A stretch of DNA of 64,000 nucleotides, taken from the NCBI GenBank assembly GCA_965212005.1, contig OZ243038.1, positions 496,001 through 560,000 of the forward strand, given 5' to 3'. The notes beneath the pieces are model-generated. The model ran no database searches. It was not told the origin of the DNA and worked only from the letters and a program-made list of their open reading frames with translations. This DNA comes from G965212005 sp965212005 (GTDB taxonomy: Bacteria; Pseudomonadota; Gammaproteobacteria; Porifericomitales; Porifericomitaceae). Position numbers and translations under genes: made by a program. This document shows positions 1-8,483 of the stretch, in pieces (position 1 is the stretch's first letter; every line of letters begins with the position of its first letter).

Positions 1-236
1 CCCATCACGCGGATCCGCTGGGCGGGATCCAGTTAAGCACCGAGTGCTACGGCTGGATGAGCGAGCGCTTGCTGGAAAAAGCCGAACTATACGCGAACGG
101 GCGCTTGCTCTCCCTGCTGGAGGGAGGGTATCACCTGCAGGCCCTGTCCTCCTGTATCACACTGCACCTGGCTCACCTGTCCCGGCAGAGCCCGCCGCCC
201 GCGGGACACTACCACGGCATCCTCCCGGTGGCGTGA
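1..236 (+). CDS. Histone deacetylase / acetylpolyamine amidohydrolase family protein, C-terminal end (partial)
   Basis: The reading frame enters from the left edge (codons in phase with base 3) and ends in TGA at 234-236. The visible 77 residues begin HHADPLGG and contain LLSLLEGGYHLQAL. These match the C-terminal part of the arginase-like deacetylase fold, where a D-x-DPL loop and the LEGGY strand line the zinc active site. The family removes acetyl groups from lysine, polyamines or other small amines. The catalytic N-terminal two thirds lie outside the window, so the substrate cannot be inferred. The gene converges on msrA, leaving only three bases between the stop codons. Confidence 0.8.
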   Translation, partial: HHADPLGGIQLSTECYGWMSERLLEKAELYANGRLLSLLEGGYHLQALSSCITLHLAHLSRQSPPPAGHYHGILPVA

Positions 237-239
237 AAT

Positions 240-884
240 TCAGTCGGCGTCCGGTAACGCGACCCCGGTACGGCCCAACCCGCAATAGCCGGCCGGGTTC
301 CTGACCAGGTACTGTTGATGATCGGCCTCGGCGTAATGGAAGCGGGGCGCAAGACATATTTCCGTGCTGATCCGACCGAAGCCGGCAGCGTCCAGGGCGC
401 GCTGGCAGCGCCGGTGGGAAGCCTGCGCCCGGGCCAGTTGCTCTCCGTCGATCGCATAAATTACCGATCGGTACTGGCTGCCGACGTCATTGCCTTGCCG
501 CATCCCCTGGGTCGGATCATGTCCTTCCCAGAAAACCTGCAACAGGCGGGCATAGGAATGCTGTTTCGGATCGTAAACCACCAGCACCACCTCGGCGTGA
601 CCGCTGTACCCGCGGCACACCTCCCGATAATCCGGAGCGGGACTCTCGCCGCCGCTGTAACCCACCGCCGTCAGGTAAACCTCCAGCTCCCAGAAAAGCC
701 GCTCAGCCCCCCAGAAACAACCCATGCCAAATACCGCCGCCTGCAGTCCGGGAGGGAAAGGAGGCAGCAGCTCCCGCCCGTTGAGCGCGTGCCGCCGGGC
801 CAGCGAAGCCTGCCGGACCAGGGGGCCGTCCCCGAACAGAAGCGACTCCCACGGCTGCGGCTCCCGCCTGGAAAATGTACTCAT
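240..884 (-). CDS. msrA: Peptide-methionine (S)-S-oxide reductase MsrA
   Basis: Reduces the S epimer of methionine sulfoxide in oxidised proteins. The 214-residue product has the catalytic GCFWG motif at residues 55-59 (nucleophile Cys56), the usual HAEVV segment, and a C-terminal NPAGYCGLG stretch that can supply the resolving cysteine. The N-terminal extension of about 45 residues before the core resembles the longer E. coli-type MsrA. I chose the ATG at 884 (MSTFSRREP). The frame stays open upstream to about 1169, but that part has no family similarity. The gene is transcribed alone, divergent from the CNNM gene. Confidence 0.93.
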   Translation of the reverse strand: MSTFSRREPQPWESLLFGDGPLVRQASLARRHALNGRELLPPFPPGLQAAVFGMGCFWGAERLFWELEVYLTAVGYSGGESPAPDYREVCRGYSGHAEVVLVVYDPKQHSYARLLQVFWEGHDPTQGMRQGNDVGSQYRSVIYAIDGEQLARAQASHRRCQRALDAAGFGRISTEICLAPRFHYAEADHQQYLVRNPAGYCGLGRTGVALPDAD

Positions 885-1080
885 CGCACTCCTTGGTTCC
901 CTATCAATAGCGCCCGGACACAGCCGCCGGGAGCCGGACTTTGCACCGCAACAGCCGCTACTGTGCGGCGCAGTATATGGCTGGACGAACCGGGCGCGCC
1001 GGCACGTGACCACAAAAGCGCTTGCATGCAGGCTCATCCTCCGGGAAAATAATAGCAGGCTTCTAACAAAAAGCATCTGA

Positions 1081-2355
1081 TTGGACGATATTCCCTTAGC
1101 CTGGCTGGCAGGCACCCTGTTTTTACTGATTCTGGTTTCCGGCTTTTGCTCCGGTTCAGAGACGGGCATGATGGCTTTGAATCGCTACCGACTCCGGCAC
1201 CGGGCAAGGAAGGGTGAGCGCAATGCCAAACAGGTCGCCGCACTGCTGGAGCGTCCGGACCGCCTGCTGGGCCTGATCCTGCTGACCAACACACTGGCCA
1301 ACCTGTTGGCCGCATCGCTGACCACTATCATCGGGATTCGCCTGCTGGGCGCTTCCGGGGCGATCCTGGCGCCGTTGATACTGGTAGTGGTCATCCTGAT
1401 TTTTGCCGAGGTGGCGCCAAAGACCGTGGCGGCCCGTTACCCCGAACAGATTGCCTACGCTGCCGCCAGGCCGCTGCGGACGTTGATATGGCTGCTGCAG
1501 CCTGCGGTGTGGCTGATCAACTGCATCACCAACGGCATGCTGCGCATATTCGGTTTCCGCGTCCAGGGACCGATCGATGCGGCATTGGACCCGGAAGAGT
1601 TGCGTGCCGTCGTGCACGAAGCCAGTCCCTTGATTGGAGACCACCACAAAGACATGCTGCTCAATATCCTGGCACTGGACCAGGCCGTCGTGGAGGACGT
1701 GATGGTGCCGCGCAACGAGGTGGCAACCGTCGATCTGAACGCATCCGACGAGGAGCTCCTGCATACGCTGCATCAAGGCCGGTATGCCCTGTTGCCGGTC
1801 TGCAAAGACACGCTGGACCAGGTCGTCGGCATGCTGCATACCCGCCGCCTGGCGGAGTGGGAAGCCGACGCCTCGCGCCCGCTGCGGGAATCGCTCGAAG
1901 AGCTGCTGGAAGAGTCCTGCTATGTTCCCGAAGGGCTCGGACTGCACCGCCAGCTGCTCAACTTCCAGCGCAGCAGGGAACGCGCCGGGCTGGTGGTGGA
2001 CGAGTACGGCAGGGTGCTGGGACTGATCACGCTGGAGGACATCCTCAAGGAGATCATCGGCGAATTCACCACCGCCGCGCAGCCCTACGGCATAGAGATC
2101 CAGCAACAAAGCGATGGCAGTTTCCTCATTGATGGCACCGCCAATATCCGCGAAGTGAATCGTCAACTCGATTGGGTGTTGCCGGCCGAAGAGGCGCATA
2201 CCATCAACGGCCTGATCCTGGAGCGCCTGGAGCACATTCCCAAATCGGGCACCAGCTTGCGCGTGGACCGCTACGCCATTGAGATCACGCAGGCCACCGG
2301 AAACACCGTTAAACGAGTCAAGATCAGTTGCCTGGGGGCAGCCGGGGAGACTTGA
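1081..2355 (+). CDS. CNNM/CorC-HlyC family transporter-like membrane protein (YfjD type)
   Basis: The 424-residue product has a DUF21/CNNM membrane domain (roughly residues 1-185: a hydrophobic N-terminal helix, the SGFCSGSETG motif, then helices around residues 60-110 and 135-160). A CBS-domain pair follows (about 200-330, with VMVPRNEV opening the first and GLITLEDILKEIIGEF closing the second), then a CorC_HlyC domain at the C-terminus. Members act in Mg2+/Co2+ homeostasis, usually efflux. The TTG start at 1081 is chosen because MDDIPL followed by a hydrophobic run is the normal family N-terminus; no good Shine-Dalgarno is visible. The gene converges on radA. Confidence 0.9.
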   Translation: MDDIPLAWLAGTLFLLILVSGFCSGSETGMMALNRYRLRHRARKGERNAKQVAALLERPDRLLGLILLTNTLANLLAASLTTIIGIRLLGASGAILAPLILVVVILIFAEVAPKTVAARYPEQIAYAAARPLRTLIWLLQPAVWLINCITNGMLRIFGFRVQGPIDAALDPEELRAVVHEASPLIGDHHKDMLLNILALDQAVVEDVMVPRNEVATVDLNASDEELLHTLHQGRYALLPVCKDTLDQVVGMLHTRRLAEWEADASRPLRESLEELLEESCYVPEGLGLHRQLLNFQRSRERAGLVVDEYGRVLGLITLEDILKEIIGEFTTAAQPYGIEIQQQSDGSFLIDGTANIREVNRQLDWVLPAEEAHTINGLILERLEHIPKSGTSLRVDRYAIEITQATGNTVKRVKISCLGAAGET

Positions 2356-2400
2356 CGCCGGCAGGCATCGGCTCCCCGGCCGCCTCCCCGGCCGCGACGC

Positions 2401-3747
2401 CTAGGCAGATGCGCTCAACGCCAGCTCGAGAGCCTCCCCCAAGCGTGCGGCGGCCACGATCTCCAACTCCGGGGCATCTGCGAGCGGCGCCTTGGGCTGG
2501 TTGGCGCACGGCACGATCACGCGGCGAAAGCCATGCTTGGCCGCCGCCTGCAGGCGCTCCATTCCTCCGGGGACGGGGCGAATTTCGCCGGCCAGTCCGA
2601 CCTCGCCAAAAGCCGCCAAGTCCCGCGCCAGCGGGCGGTCGGACAGGCTGGAGGCGATCGCCAGCAAGATTGGCAGATCCGCCGCCGTCTCGCTAACGCG
2701 AATGCCGCCGACCACGTTCACAAAGACGTCGTGGCCGTGGGTGCTGCGACTACCATGCCGGTGCAGCACGGCCAGCAGCATATCCAGGCGGTTCTGCGCC
2801 AACCCCAGGCCCAGCCGCCGGGGGCTGGAAGCCCGCGCCTCATCTACCAGTGCCTGCACCTCCACCAGCAGCGGGCGGGTGCCTTCCCGGGTCACCATCA
2901 CCACGCTGCCGGGCGGCTGACCCGGCGAACGGGACAGAAAAATCGCCGAAGGATTGCTTACCTCCCGCAGGCCCCGGTCGGTCATCGCAAAAACTCCCAA
3001 CTCGCTGATCGCGCCGTAGCGGTTCTTCACGCTGCGCAACAGCCGATGACGGCTGCCGACGTCTCCCTCAAAGTAGAGCACCGTGTCCACCATGTGCTCA
3101 AGCAGGCGCGGGCCGGCCAATACGCCTTCCTTGGTCACATGCCCGATCAGGAACACCGTGGCGCCGCCGCGCTTGGCCAGGCGCACGCAGGCACCGGCGC
3201 ATTCACGCAGCTGGGTCACGCTGCCGGGGGTGGCACTGATGCGGCGGCTGTAGAGCGTTTGCACCGAGTCGATGACCAGTACCCGGGGACGCTCCGCTTC
3301 GGCGGCCTGCAGTACGCACTCGAGTTCATTTTCAGTCAACAGCCGCATGCGGCCGGTCGGCAGGCGCAGACGGCGGGCGTGACCGGTCAACTGCGCCACC
3401 GACTCTTCCCCACTTACATACAGCACCGGCTCTCCGGCCGCGTCCAGGGCCGCCAGCGTCTGCAACAACAGCGTGGACTTGCCCATGCCGGGGTCGCCCC
3501 CGATCAGGATCACCGATCCCGGCACCAGGCCGCCGCCCAAGGTTCGATCCAACTCGGCGATACCGCTCAGCAGGCGCTGTTCCCCCGCGACCGGCAGCGC
3601 GGACAGGGTCTGTACCGGGGATGCGGCGCCGCGCACCGGGGACGCCTGCTGCACGGTGTTCCAGGCACGGCACTCGGGACAGCGGCCGGACCATTGCGTC
3701 AGCACGGCACCGCAATCGGCGCATTGAAAACGTGCCTGGGCCGGCAT
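2401..3747 (-). CDS. radA: DNA repair/recombination protein RadA (Sms)
   Basis: RecA-related ATPase that promotes branch migration during recombinational repair. In order, the 448 residues show a C4 zinc finger (Cys9, 12, 23, 26), Walker A GGDPGMGKST at residues 83-92, Walker B (VLVIDSVQTLY), the RadA-specific KNRYG motif, and a C-terminal Lon-protease-like domain with the usual GGIRVSETAADL block. Length is normal. It follows alr with a short gap on the same strand and is probably the last gene of the rpsF-to-radA cluster. Confidence 0.96.
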   Translation of the reverse strand: MPAQARFQCADCGAVLTQWSGRCPECRAWNTVQQASPVRGAASPVQTLSALPVAGEQRLLSGIAELDRTLGGGLVPGSVILIGGDPGMGKSTLLLQTLAALDAAGEPVLYVSGEESVAQLTGHARRLRLPTGRMRLLTENELECVLQAAEAERPRVLVIDSVQTLYSRRISATPGSVTQLRECAGACVRLAKRGGATVFLIGHVTKEGVLAGPRLLEHMVDTVLYFEGDVGSRHRLLRSVKNRYGAISELGVFAMTDRGLREVSNPSAIFLSRSPGQPPGSVVMVTREGTRPLLVEVQALVDEARASSPRRLGLGLAQNRLDMLLAVLHRHGSRSTHGHDVFVNVVGGIRVSETAADLPILLAIASSLSDRPLARDLAAFGEVGLAGEIRPVPGGMERLQAAAKHGFRRVIVPCANQPKAPLADAPELEIVAAARLGEALELALSASA

Positions 3748-3762
3748 CCGGGGAACGCAGAC

Positions 3763-4872
3763 TTAGTTGGTGGCGTACTCAGGCGGGCACAGTTCCGCTG
3801 CCACCGCCTGGCGGCTGTGGCAGTGCGCAACACTGAGCAGCTGATGTGGAATGGTGCCGGCGCAGGCGGCGACGCGCTCCACCGGCAACTCAGGCCCCCA
3901 TAGCAGCACCGTATCCCCGGTGCGGCTCTGCGGACAATGGCGCAGGTCCACTGCCAGCATGTCCATGGAGGCAGGACCGATCAGCGCCGCCGGCTGCCCC
4001 GCCACTTGCACCGGCGTACCGGAAGGGGCGTGCCGGGGGTAGCCGTTGCCGTAACCGATGGCCACGATGCCGACCCGCATATCCTGCGGGCAGTACCAGG
4101 CACCTCCGTAGCCTACTTGATCTCCCGCGTTCAGATCGTGGACGGCAATCAGACGCGAGCGCAATTCCATCGCGGCCATCAGGCCGTGGTCGGCCCCACA
4201 ACGTCCCGGCAATGGCGACGCTCCATAGAGCATCAGGCCCGGGCGCACCCAGTCTCCGTGGCTCTGCGGCAAGGACAGGATGGCGGCGGAATTGGCCAGG
4301 CTGCGCTCCAGCCGGTACGACTCGGCACAGGCGGCAAAGCGCCGCAATTGAATCCCGGTCAGCGCGTGCCCCGGCGCGCCGGCCGCCGCCAGGTGCGTCA
4401 GCAGGCGCAACGGCGCGGCCACGCCATCGGCCCGCTGCAAGCGCTGCAGCACTTGCGCCAATTCCTGCGGGGCAAAGCCCAGGCGGTGCATGCCGGTGTC
4501 GATCTTGATCCAGACCGACAGTGCCGGACGCAGGCGGGTGCGCTCCAGCAGGCGCAATTGCTCCTCGCAATGCACCACCAGATGCAGTTGCAACGCACTC
4601 GCCTCGCGCAGTTCCTCGGTACCGTGGCAGCCTTCCAGCAGCAGGACCCATTGTCTGACCCCGGCCTCGCGCACGATGCGCGCCTCCTCCAGGCAACAGA
4701 CACCGAATGCGTCCGCATCGGACAGCGCCGGCAGGACGTGCTCAATGCCGTGCCCGTACGCGTCCGACTTGATCACGGCCAGCACGCGCCGGCCCGGAGC
4801 CAACTCGCGCACACGGCCCAGGTTATGACGCACGGCGGCCGTGTTGACCCGCACCTGGGCCGGATGCGTCAC
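3763..4872 (-). CDS. alr: Alanine racemase
   Basis: PLP enzyme that interconverts L- and D-alanine for peptidoglycan. The 369 residues carry the PLP lysine in VIKSDAYGHG (Lys35), the TGMHRLGF block, the SVAH-type C-terminal region, and the VGYGG segment that supplies the second catalytic tyrosine. The start is GTG at 4872, overlapping the dnaB stop as GTGA, so translation is probably coupled. The dnaB-alr order is widespread in gammaproteobacteria. Confidence 0.95.
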   Translation of the reverse strand: MTHPAQVRVNTAAVRHNLGRVRELAPGRRVLAVIKSDAYGHGIEHVLPALSDADAFGVCCLEEARIVREAGVRQWVLLLEGCHGTEELREASALQLHLVVHCEEQLRLLERTRLRPALSVWIKIDTGMHRLGFAPQELAQVLQRLQRADGVAAPLRLLTHLAAAGAPGHALTGIQLRRFAACAESYRLERSLANSAAILSLPQSHGDWVRPGLMLYGASPLPGRCGADHGLMAAMELRSRLIAVHDLNAGDQVGYGGAWYCPQDMRVGIVAIGYGNGYPRHAPSGTPVQVAGQPAALIGPASMDMLAVDLRHCPQSRTGDTVLLWGPELPVERVAACAGTIPHQLLSVAHCHSRQAVAAELCPPEYATN

Positions 4873-6296
4873 GGCGGCGGCTGATCGCCGCCGGCGATGC
4901 GATCATCCTCCACGTAGTTCTCAAACCGGGTGTAGCTTCCGAGGAAAGAAAGCCGGACCAGGCCAATCGGTCCATTGCGTTGCTTGCCGATGATGATCTC
5001 GGACACCCCCTTCTCGGCACTCTCCGGATCGTACACCTCGTCCCGATAGATAAACACCACCAGGTCGGCGTCCTGTTCAATGGCGCCGCTCTCGCGCAGA
5101 TCCGACATGATGGGCCTTTTGTTGGGGCGCTGCTCCACGCTGCGGTTCAACTGCGACAACGCGACCAGCGGAATATTCAATTCCTTGGCCAGCACTTTCA
5201 GCGAACGCGAAATCTCGGAGATTTCAGTGGCACGGTTCTCCATCGATTTAGGCACGTGCATCAACTGCAGGTAATCCACGATCACCAGGTCCAGCCCGCC
5301 GTGTTCGTGCGCCAGGCGTCGGCAAGCAGCGCTCAGCTCCAGCGGCGCCAGGGCCGGCGAATCGTCAATGAAAATCGGCGCGTCCTGCATCAGGGAGACG
5401 GCGGAACTCAAGCGGCTCCAATCCTCCTCCCGCAAACGACCGGTGCGGATCTTTCTTTGATCGACCCGCGCCAGCGAGGCCAGCATGCGGATGGCCAGTT
5501 GCTCCCCCGGCATTTCCATGCTGAAGACGGCCACTTTCTTCTGACCCTTGAGGGCCACGTGCTCAGCGATATTGATCGCAAAGGCAGTCTTGCCCATGGA
5601 AGGACGTCCGGCCACAATCACCAGGTCGGAAGGCTGCAACCCGGCGGTCAGTTCATCAAAATCGGCAAACCCGGTCGCCACTCCGGAAATGGACCCTGAA
5701 TCCTGAAACTGTTCGATCCGGTTCAGCGCGACCTTGAGCAGGCTGCTGATCGATAAATAGGAGCGGCGACCGCGCAGGTAGCGATCGGAAAGCTCGAAGA
5801 TCATCTTCTCGGCCCGGTCCAGCAAGCTGCGCGCACCCTCCCCTTTCGGGCTGCGCGCAACGGAGACAATTTCCGCGCCGGCCAGGGCCAATTGCCGCTG
5901 TAGTGAAAATTCCCTCACGATGCGGGCGTAATCCTGAATGTTCGCCGCGCCCGGAACATTCTCCACCAGTTCCGCCAGGTAGTCGGTGCCGCCACTCTTG
6001 TCCAGTGTCCCATGCGTGCGCAGCCATTCGGACAGGGTAATGAAATCCACCGGCACAGACTGCTGGCGCAGTTCTTCGATACCCTGGAAGATCAGAATAT
6101 GGCCCGGATGATAAAAGTCTTCCGCGATCAGCTTGCCGGACAACTGATCCCAGGCGGGCCCATGAAACATCAATCCGCCCAGCACGGCCTGTTCGGCGGG
6201 CAGGGAATGCGGCGGCACCAGCGCGGAGCGGGATGCCGCCGCGCTCACCGGATCAGCTGGCCGGGCCACCCGGTCTCCGGTCTGCGCCCGGCGCAC
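4869..6296 (-). CDS. dnaB: Replicative DNA helicase DnaB
   Basis: Hexameric 5'-3' helicase of the replication fork. The N-terminal domain begins PHSLPAEQAVLGGLM near residue 28. The RecA-like domain contains Walker A GRPSMGKTAF (about residue 220), the VDYLQLM Walker B region, and the R-Q-R-type SEIIIGKQRNGPIG motif close to the C-terminus. At 475 residues it has normal length. The annotated start is GTG at 6296 and has no clear ribosome-binding site, so the exact N-terminus is uncertain by a few residues. No intein or insertion is seen. Confidence 0.95.
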   Translation of the reverse strand: MRRAQTGDRVARPADPVSAAASRSALVPPHSLPAEQAVLGGLMFHGPAWDQLSGKLIAEDFYHPGHILIFQGIEELRQQSVPVDFITLSEWLRTHGTLDKSGGTDYLAELVENVPGAANIQDYARIVREFSLQRQLALAGAEIVSVARSPKGEGARSLLDRAEKMIFELSDRYLRGRRSYLSISSLLKVALNRIEQFQDSGSISGVATGFADFDELTAGLQPSDLVIVAGRPSMGKTAFAINIAEHVALKGQKKVAVFSMEMPGEQLAIRMLASLARVDQRKIRTGRLREEDWSRLSSAVSLMQDAPIFIDDSPALAPLELSAACRRLAHEHGGLDLVIVDYLQLMHVPKSMENRATEISEISRSLKVLAKELNIPLVALSQLNRSVEQRPNKRPIMSDLRESGAIEQDADLVVFIYRDEVYDPESAEKGVSEIIIGKQRNGPIGLVRLSFLGSYTRFENYVEDDRIAGGDQPPP

Positions 6297-6350
6297 GCGT
6301 TTCGCAGGAACGAGTCAGAAAAGCCTCAACAGGGAGCTCCCCGCCCTGGG

Positions 6351-6803
6351 TCAGCGCGTCTGCGCCGAGAGCACTACCTTTAATTGAACCGCAACGTCCG
6401 AATGCAATTGCACGCTGACCTCATACTCCCCCAGCTGGCTCAGCCGACCTTGAGGCAGGTACACTTCCCTGGCAGTCAGTTCAATACCCTTGTCCGCAAC
6501 GGCCTTGACAATCTCCGCCGACCCGATGGAGCCATATAGACGATCTTCTGATCCCACCCGAACCTGGATCCGGACCGGCTCCTGCTCCAGCACAGCGGCC
6601 CGCTGCTGCGCCTGCGCCAGTGCTTTAGCTTCCTGTTGCTCCAGCAGCGCCCGTTCCTGCTCCAGCCAGCGCAGATTTTTCTCATTACACAGTTTGGCCT
6701 TGCCCTGGGGAATCAGGTAATTCCGGCCATAACCAGGGGCCACCTGCACCTGGTCGCCGAGCCCGCCGAGGCGACGAATTTTTTCCAGTAAAATAACCTT
6801 CAA
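6351..6803 (-). CDS. rplI: 50S ribosomal protein L9
   Basis: The 150-residue product begins MKVILLEKI and contains GYGRNYLIPQGKA, the L9 N-domain signature, followed by the long connecting helix and the C-terminal rRNA-binding domain. The start codon is TTG at 6803, preceded by GGAG seven bases upstream; no ATG or GTG in frame gives the family N-terminus. The gene lies downstream of the initiator tRNA and upstream of dnaB. Confidence 0.96.
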   Translation of the reverse strand: MKVILLEKIRRLGGLGDQVQVAPGYGRNYLIPQGKAKLCNEKNLRWLEQERALLEQQEAKALAQAQQRAAVLEQEPVRIQVRVGSEDRLYGSIGSAEIVKAVADKGIELTAREVYLPQGRLSQLGEYEVSVQLHSDVAVQLKVVLSAQTR

Positions 6804-6967
6804 GGCCTGTCTCCGCTAATCTACGCGCACCGGCTCTTTTGCGGCAGGCGCCGACGCTCAACCCGAATGCAAAAAGCCGACGTCCCCTGACGGATTGCGC
6901 CACCGACGCAACCGCCCTCTGACCGCGCTGCCCCAAGGCTCTAAGGCTCTACGGTAAGGCGTTGGAA

Positions 6968-7044
6968 TGGTAGCGGGGGCAGGATTTGAACCTGCGACCT
7001 TCGGGTTATGAGCCCGACGAGCTGCCAGACTGCTCCACCCCGCA
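6968..7044 (-). tRNA. Initiator tRNA-fMet (anticodon CAT)
   Basis: A 77-nt cloverleaf on the minus strand with CAT anticodon and encoded CCA (tgg at 6968-6970). Initiator hallmarks are present: three consecutive G:C pairs closing the anticodon stem (TCGGG CTCATAA CCCGA), an A11:U24 D-stem pair, and no Watson-Crick pair at 1:72. The 1:72 position is U:U rather than the C:A of E. coli. The acceptor arm is otherwise GCGGGG/CCCCGC. The T-loop is TTCAAAT. It sits between the DUF2232 gene and rplI. Confidence 0.96.
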
Positions 7045-7184
7045 CCGCGCGCTCATTCTCAAACAAAGCAGGAACCATTGCAAGTCCGGCCCGAACGTCC
7101 CGGCGCACAGCGGCACGCCGGGGCGACCCGGGTGCTGGATTGCCGGCGTGCCCGGGTACCGGCGCACGCTCCGCGCACGCTCAA

Positions 7185-8078
7185 TCAGTCAGGGGCTCTC
7201 TGTTGTCTGCAGGAATCAATCAGCGCCAACAGCGCCAGCGGCACCAGCAACAGCAGTGCGTAGCGGCCTGACAGCAGTAACAGCAGTGCGGCAAGTGCCA
7301 GCCAGCCACCGGGCACGCCGCGACGCACCAGGGAAGCGACCCCGGCCAGGGTGTACAACGCGACCCACAACAGCCCCAGGTCGCGCAGAAACCAGGCGCC
7401 CATCTGCGACGCCGCCGAGGGCCACAGCAGCACCAGCACAGGCGCGACCAGCAGCGGCCTGGGCAAGTATAAATTGCGCAACTCGCGGGCAAAACCACCG
7501 GGCATACAGTGGCTCGCCTGCAGCCAGCGGGCCAGCCAAACCGTGCCGATCAGCAGGCACATGAAAAATACCCCGGCCGCCCCGACGATCCATCTCGACA
7601 GCTGTTCAATGGTCGATGGGGCCAGCGAACTGCCCTGGCTCTCGGCTAACTGCTCCAGTTGCTGGCGCCAGTGCACGCTGGGGTCCCCTGCCCACAGGTG
7701 CAGGCTGAAAATGAGCAGGACGGCGGCCCCGGCACAGGCGGTCACCATCATCCCCTGCGATTCACTCCGGCGCAATACCAGGGCACAGCCCCATACCGGC
7801 AACCAGAAAAACAGGGCTAAAGATGCCGCGGAGGACAGGGCAACCCCGAACAGCAGCAGCAACAAGACGGCACAGAACAGGCCGGAGAGCAAGGTCTGCA
7901 CACTCTGCAGACCCCCCTGGCGCATAGCGATGAGGGCGGCCGGCACCCCGCTCAGCGGCAACAGCGGTAATTGCAGCAGCGGAAACAGCAGTGCGCCCGC
8001 CAGCAGTGCGCCCCCGATCAGGCCGGCGCGGATCCGGTTTTGCAGCAGGTATTCAGCCAACGCACGCAACTGGGTCAT
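7185..8078 (-). CDS. DUF2232-type multi-pass membrane protein
   Basis: The product, about 297 residues, is almost entirely hydrophobic. Membrane segments fall near the N-terminus (after LLQNRIRAG), around residues 55-85, 90-110, 165-185 and 205-230, with a closely spaced pair at the C-terminus. The composition and the position between rpsR and rplI match the DUF2232 (YybS-like) genes often found here in gammaproteobacteria. The function is unknown. I chose the ATG at 8078 (MTQLRALAE); an in-frame TTG at 8093 would add five residues. The family call rests on context and topology more than on motifs. Confidence 0.75.
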   Translation of the reverse strand: MTQLRALAEYLLQNRIRAGLIGGALLAGALLFPLLQLPLLPLSGVPAALIAMRQGGLQSVQTLLSGLFCAVLLLLLFGVALSSAASLALFFWLPVWGCALVLRRSESQGMMVTACAGAAVLLIFSLHLWAGDPSVHWRQQLEQLAESQGSSLAPSTIEQLSRWIVGAAGVFFMCLLIGTVWLARWLQASHCMPGGFARELRNLYLPRPLLVAPVLVLLWPSAASQMGAWFLRDLGLLWVALYTLAGVASLVRRGVPGGWLALAALLLLLSGRYALLLLVPLALLALIDSCRQQRAPD

Positions 8079-8180
8079 CCACGGTCTCTGCAACGGCAGG
8101 AAATCGGCACAGCCTTATCCGCCTGTGACAACGAAGGACGGGGATGGACTGAGGACTAAAAGAGCGCCGCGGACTCGTGG

Positions 8181-8483
8181 CTAGTGAGAATCACAATACG
8201 GCAGCAGCGCCAGGTAACGGGCGCGCTTGATGGCGCGCGCCAACTGGCGCTGATAACGGGCGCTGGTGCCGCTGAGGCGGCTGGGAATAATTTTTCCGGT
8301 TTCGCTCAGATAGGCCTTCAACGTCTGTACGTCCTTGTAGTCGATCTCCTTGATCCCGGCGGCGGCAAAGCGGCAATAGCGTTTGCGGCGGAAATAACGC
8401 CCTATCCCCGCATCGCGCCGGTGACCGCCGGAACTCCGGCTGCCGCGGGCACCGCCGCGGGCACCGCCGCTGCCGCGTCTCAC
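8181..8483 (-). CDS. rpsR: 30S ribosomal protein S18 with Gly/Arg-rich N-terminal extension
   Basis: The core from about residue 27 (IGRYFRRKRYCRF) through IDYKDV, KIIPSRLSGT and the C-terminal RAIKRARYLALLPY is standard S18. S18 binds S6 and the 16S central domain. The core is preceded by about 25 residues rich in Gly, Arg and Ser, giving 100 residues where about 75 is usual. The ATG at 8483 overlaps the rpsF stop as ATGA, which favours the long form through translational coupling, although no alternative start for the short form is evident. Confidence 0.93.
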   Translation of the reverse strand: MRRGSGGARGGARGSRSSGGHRRDAGIGRYFRRKRYCRFAAAGIKEIDYKDVQTLKAYLSETGKIIPSRLSGTSARYQRQLARAIKRARYLALLPYCDSH

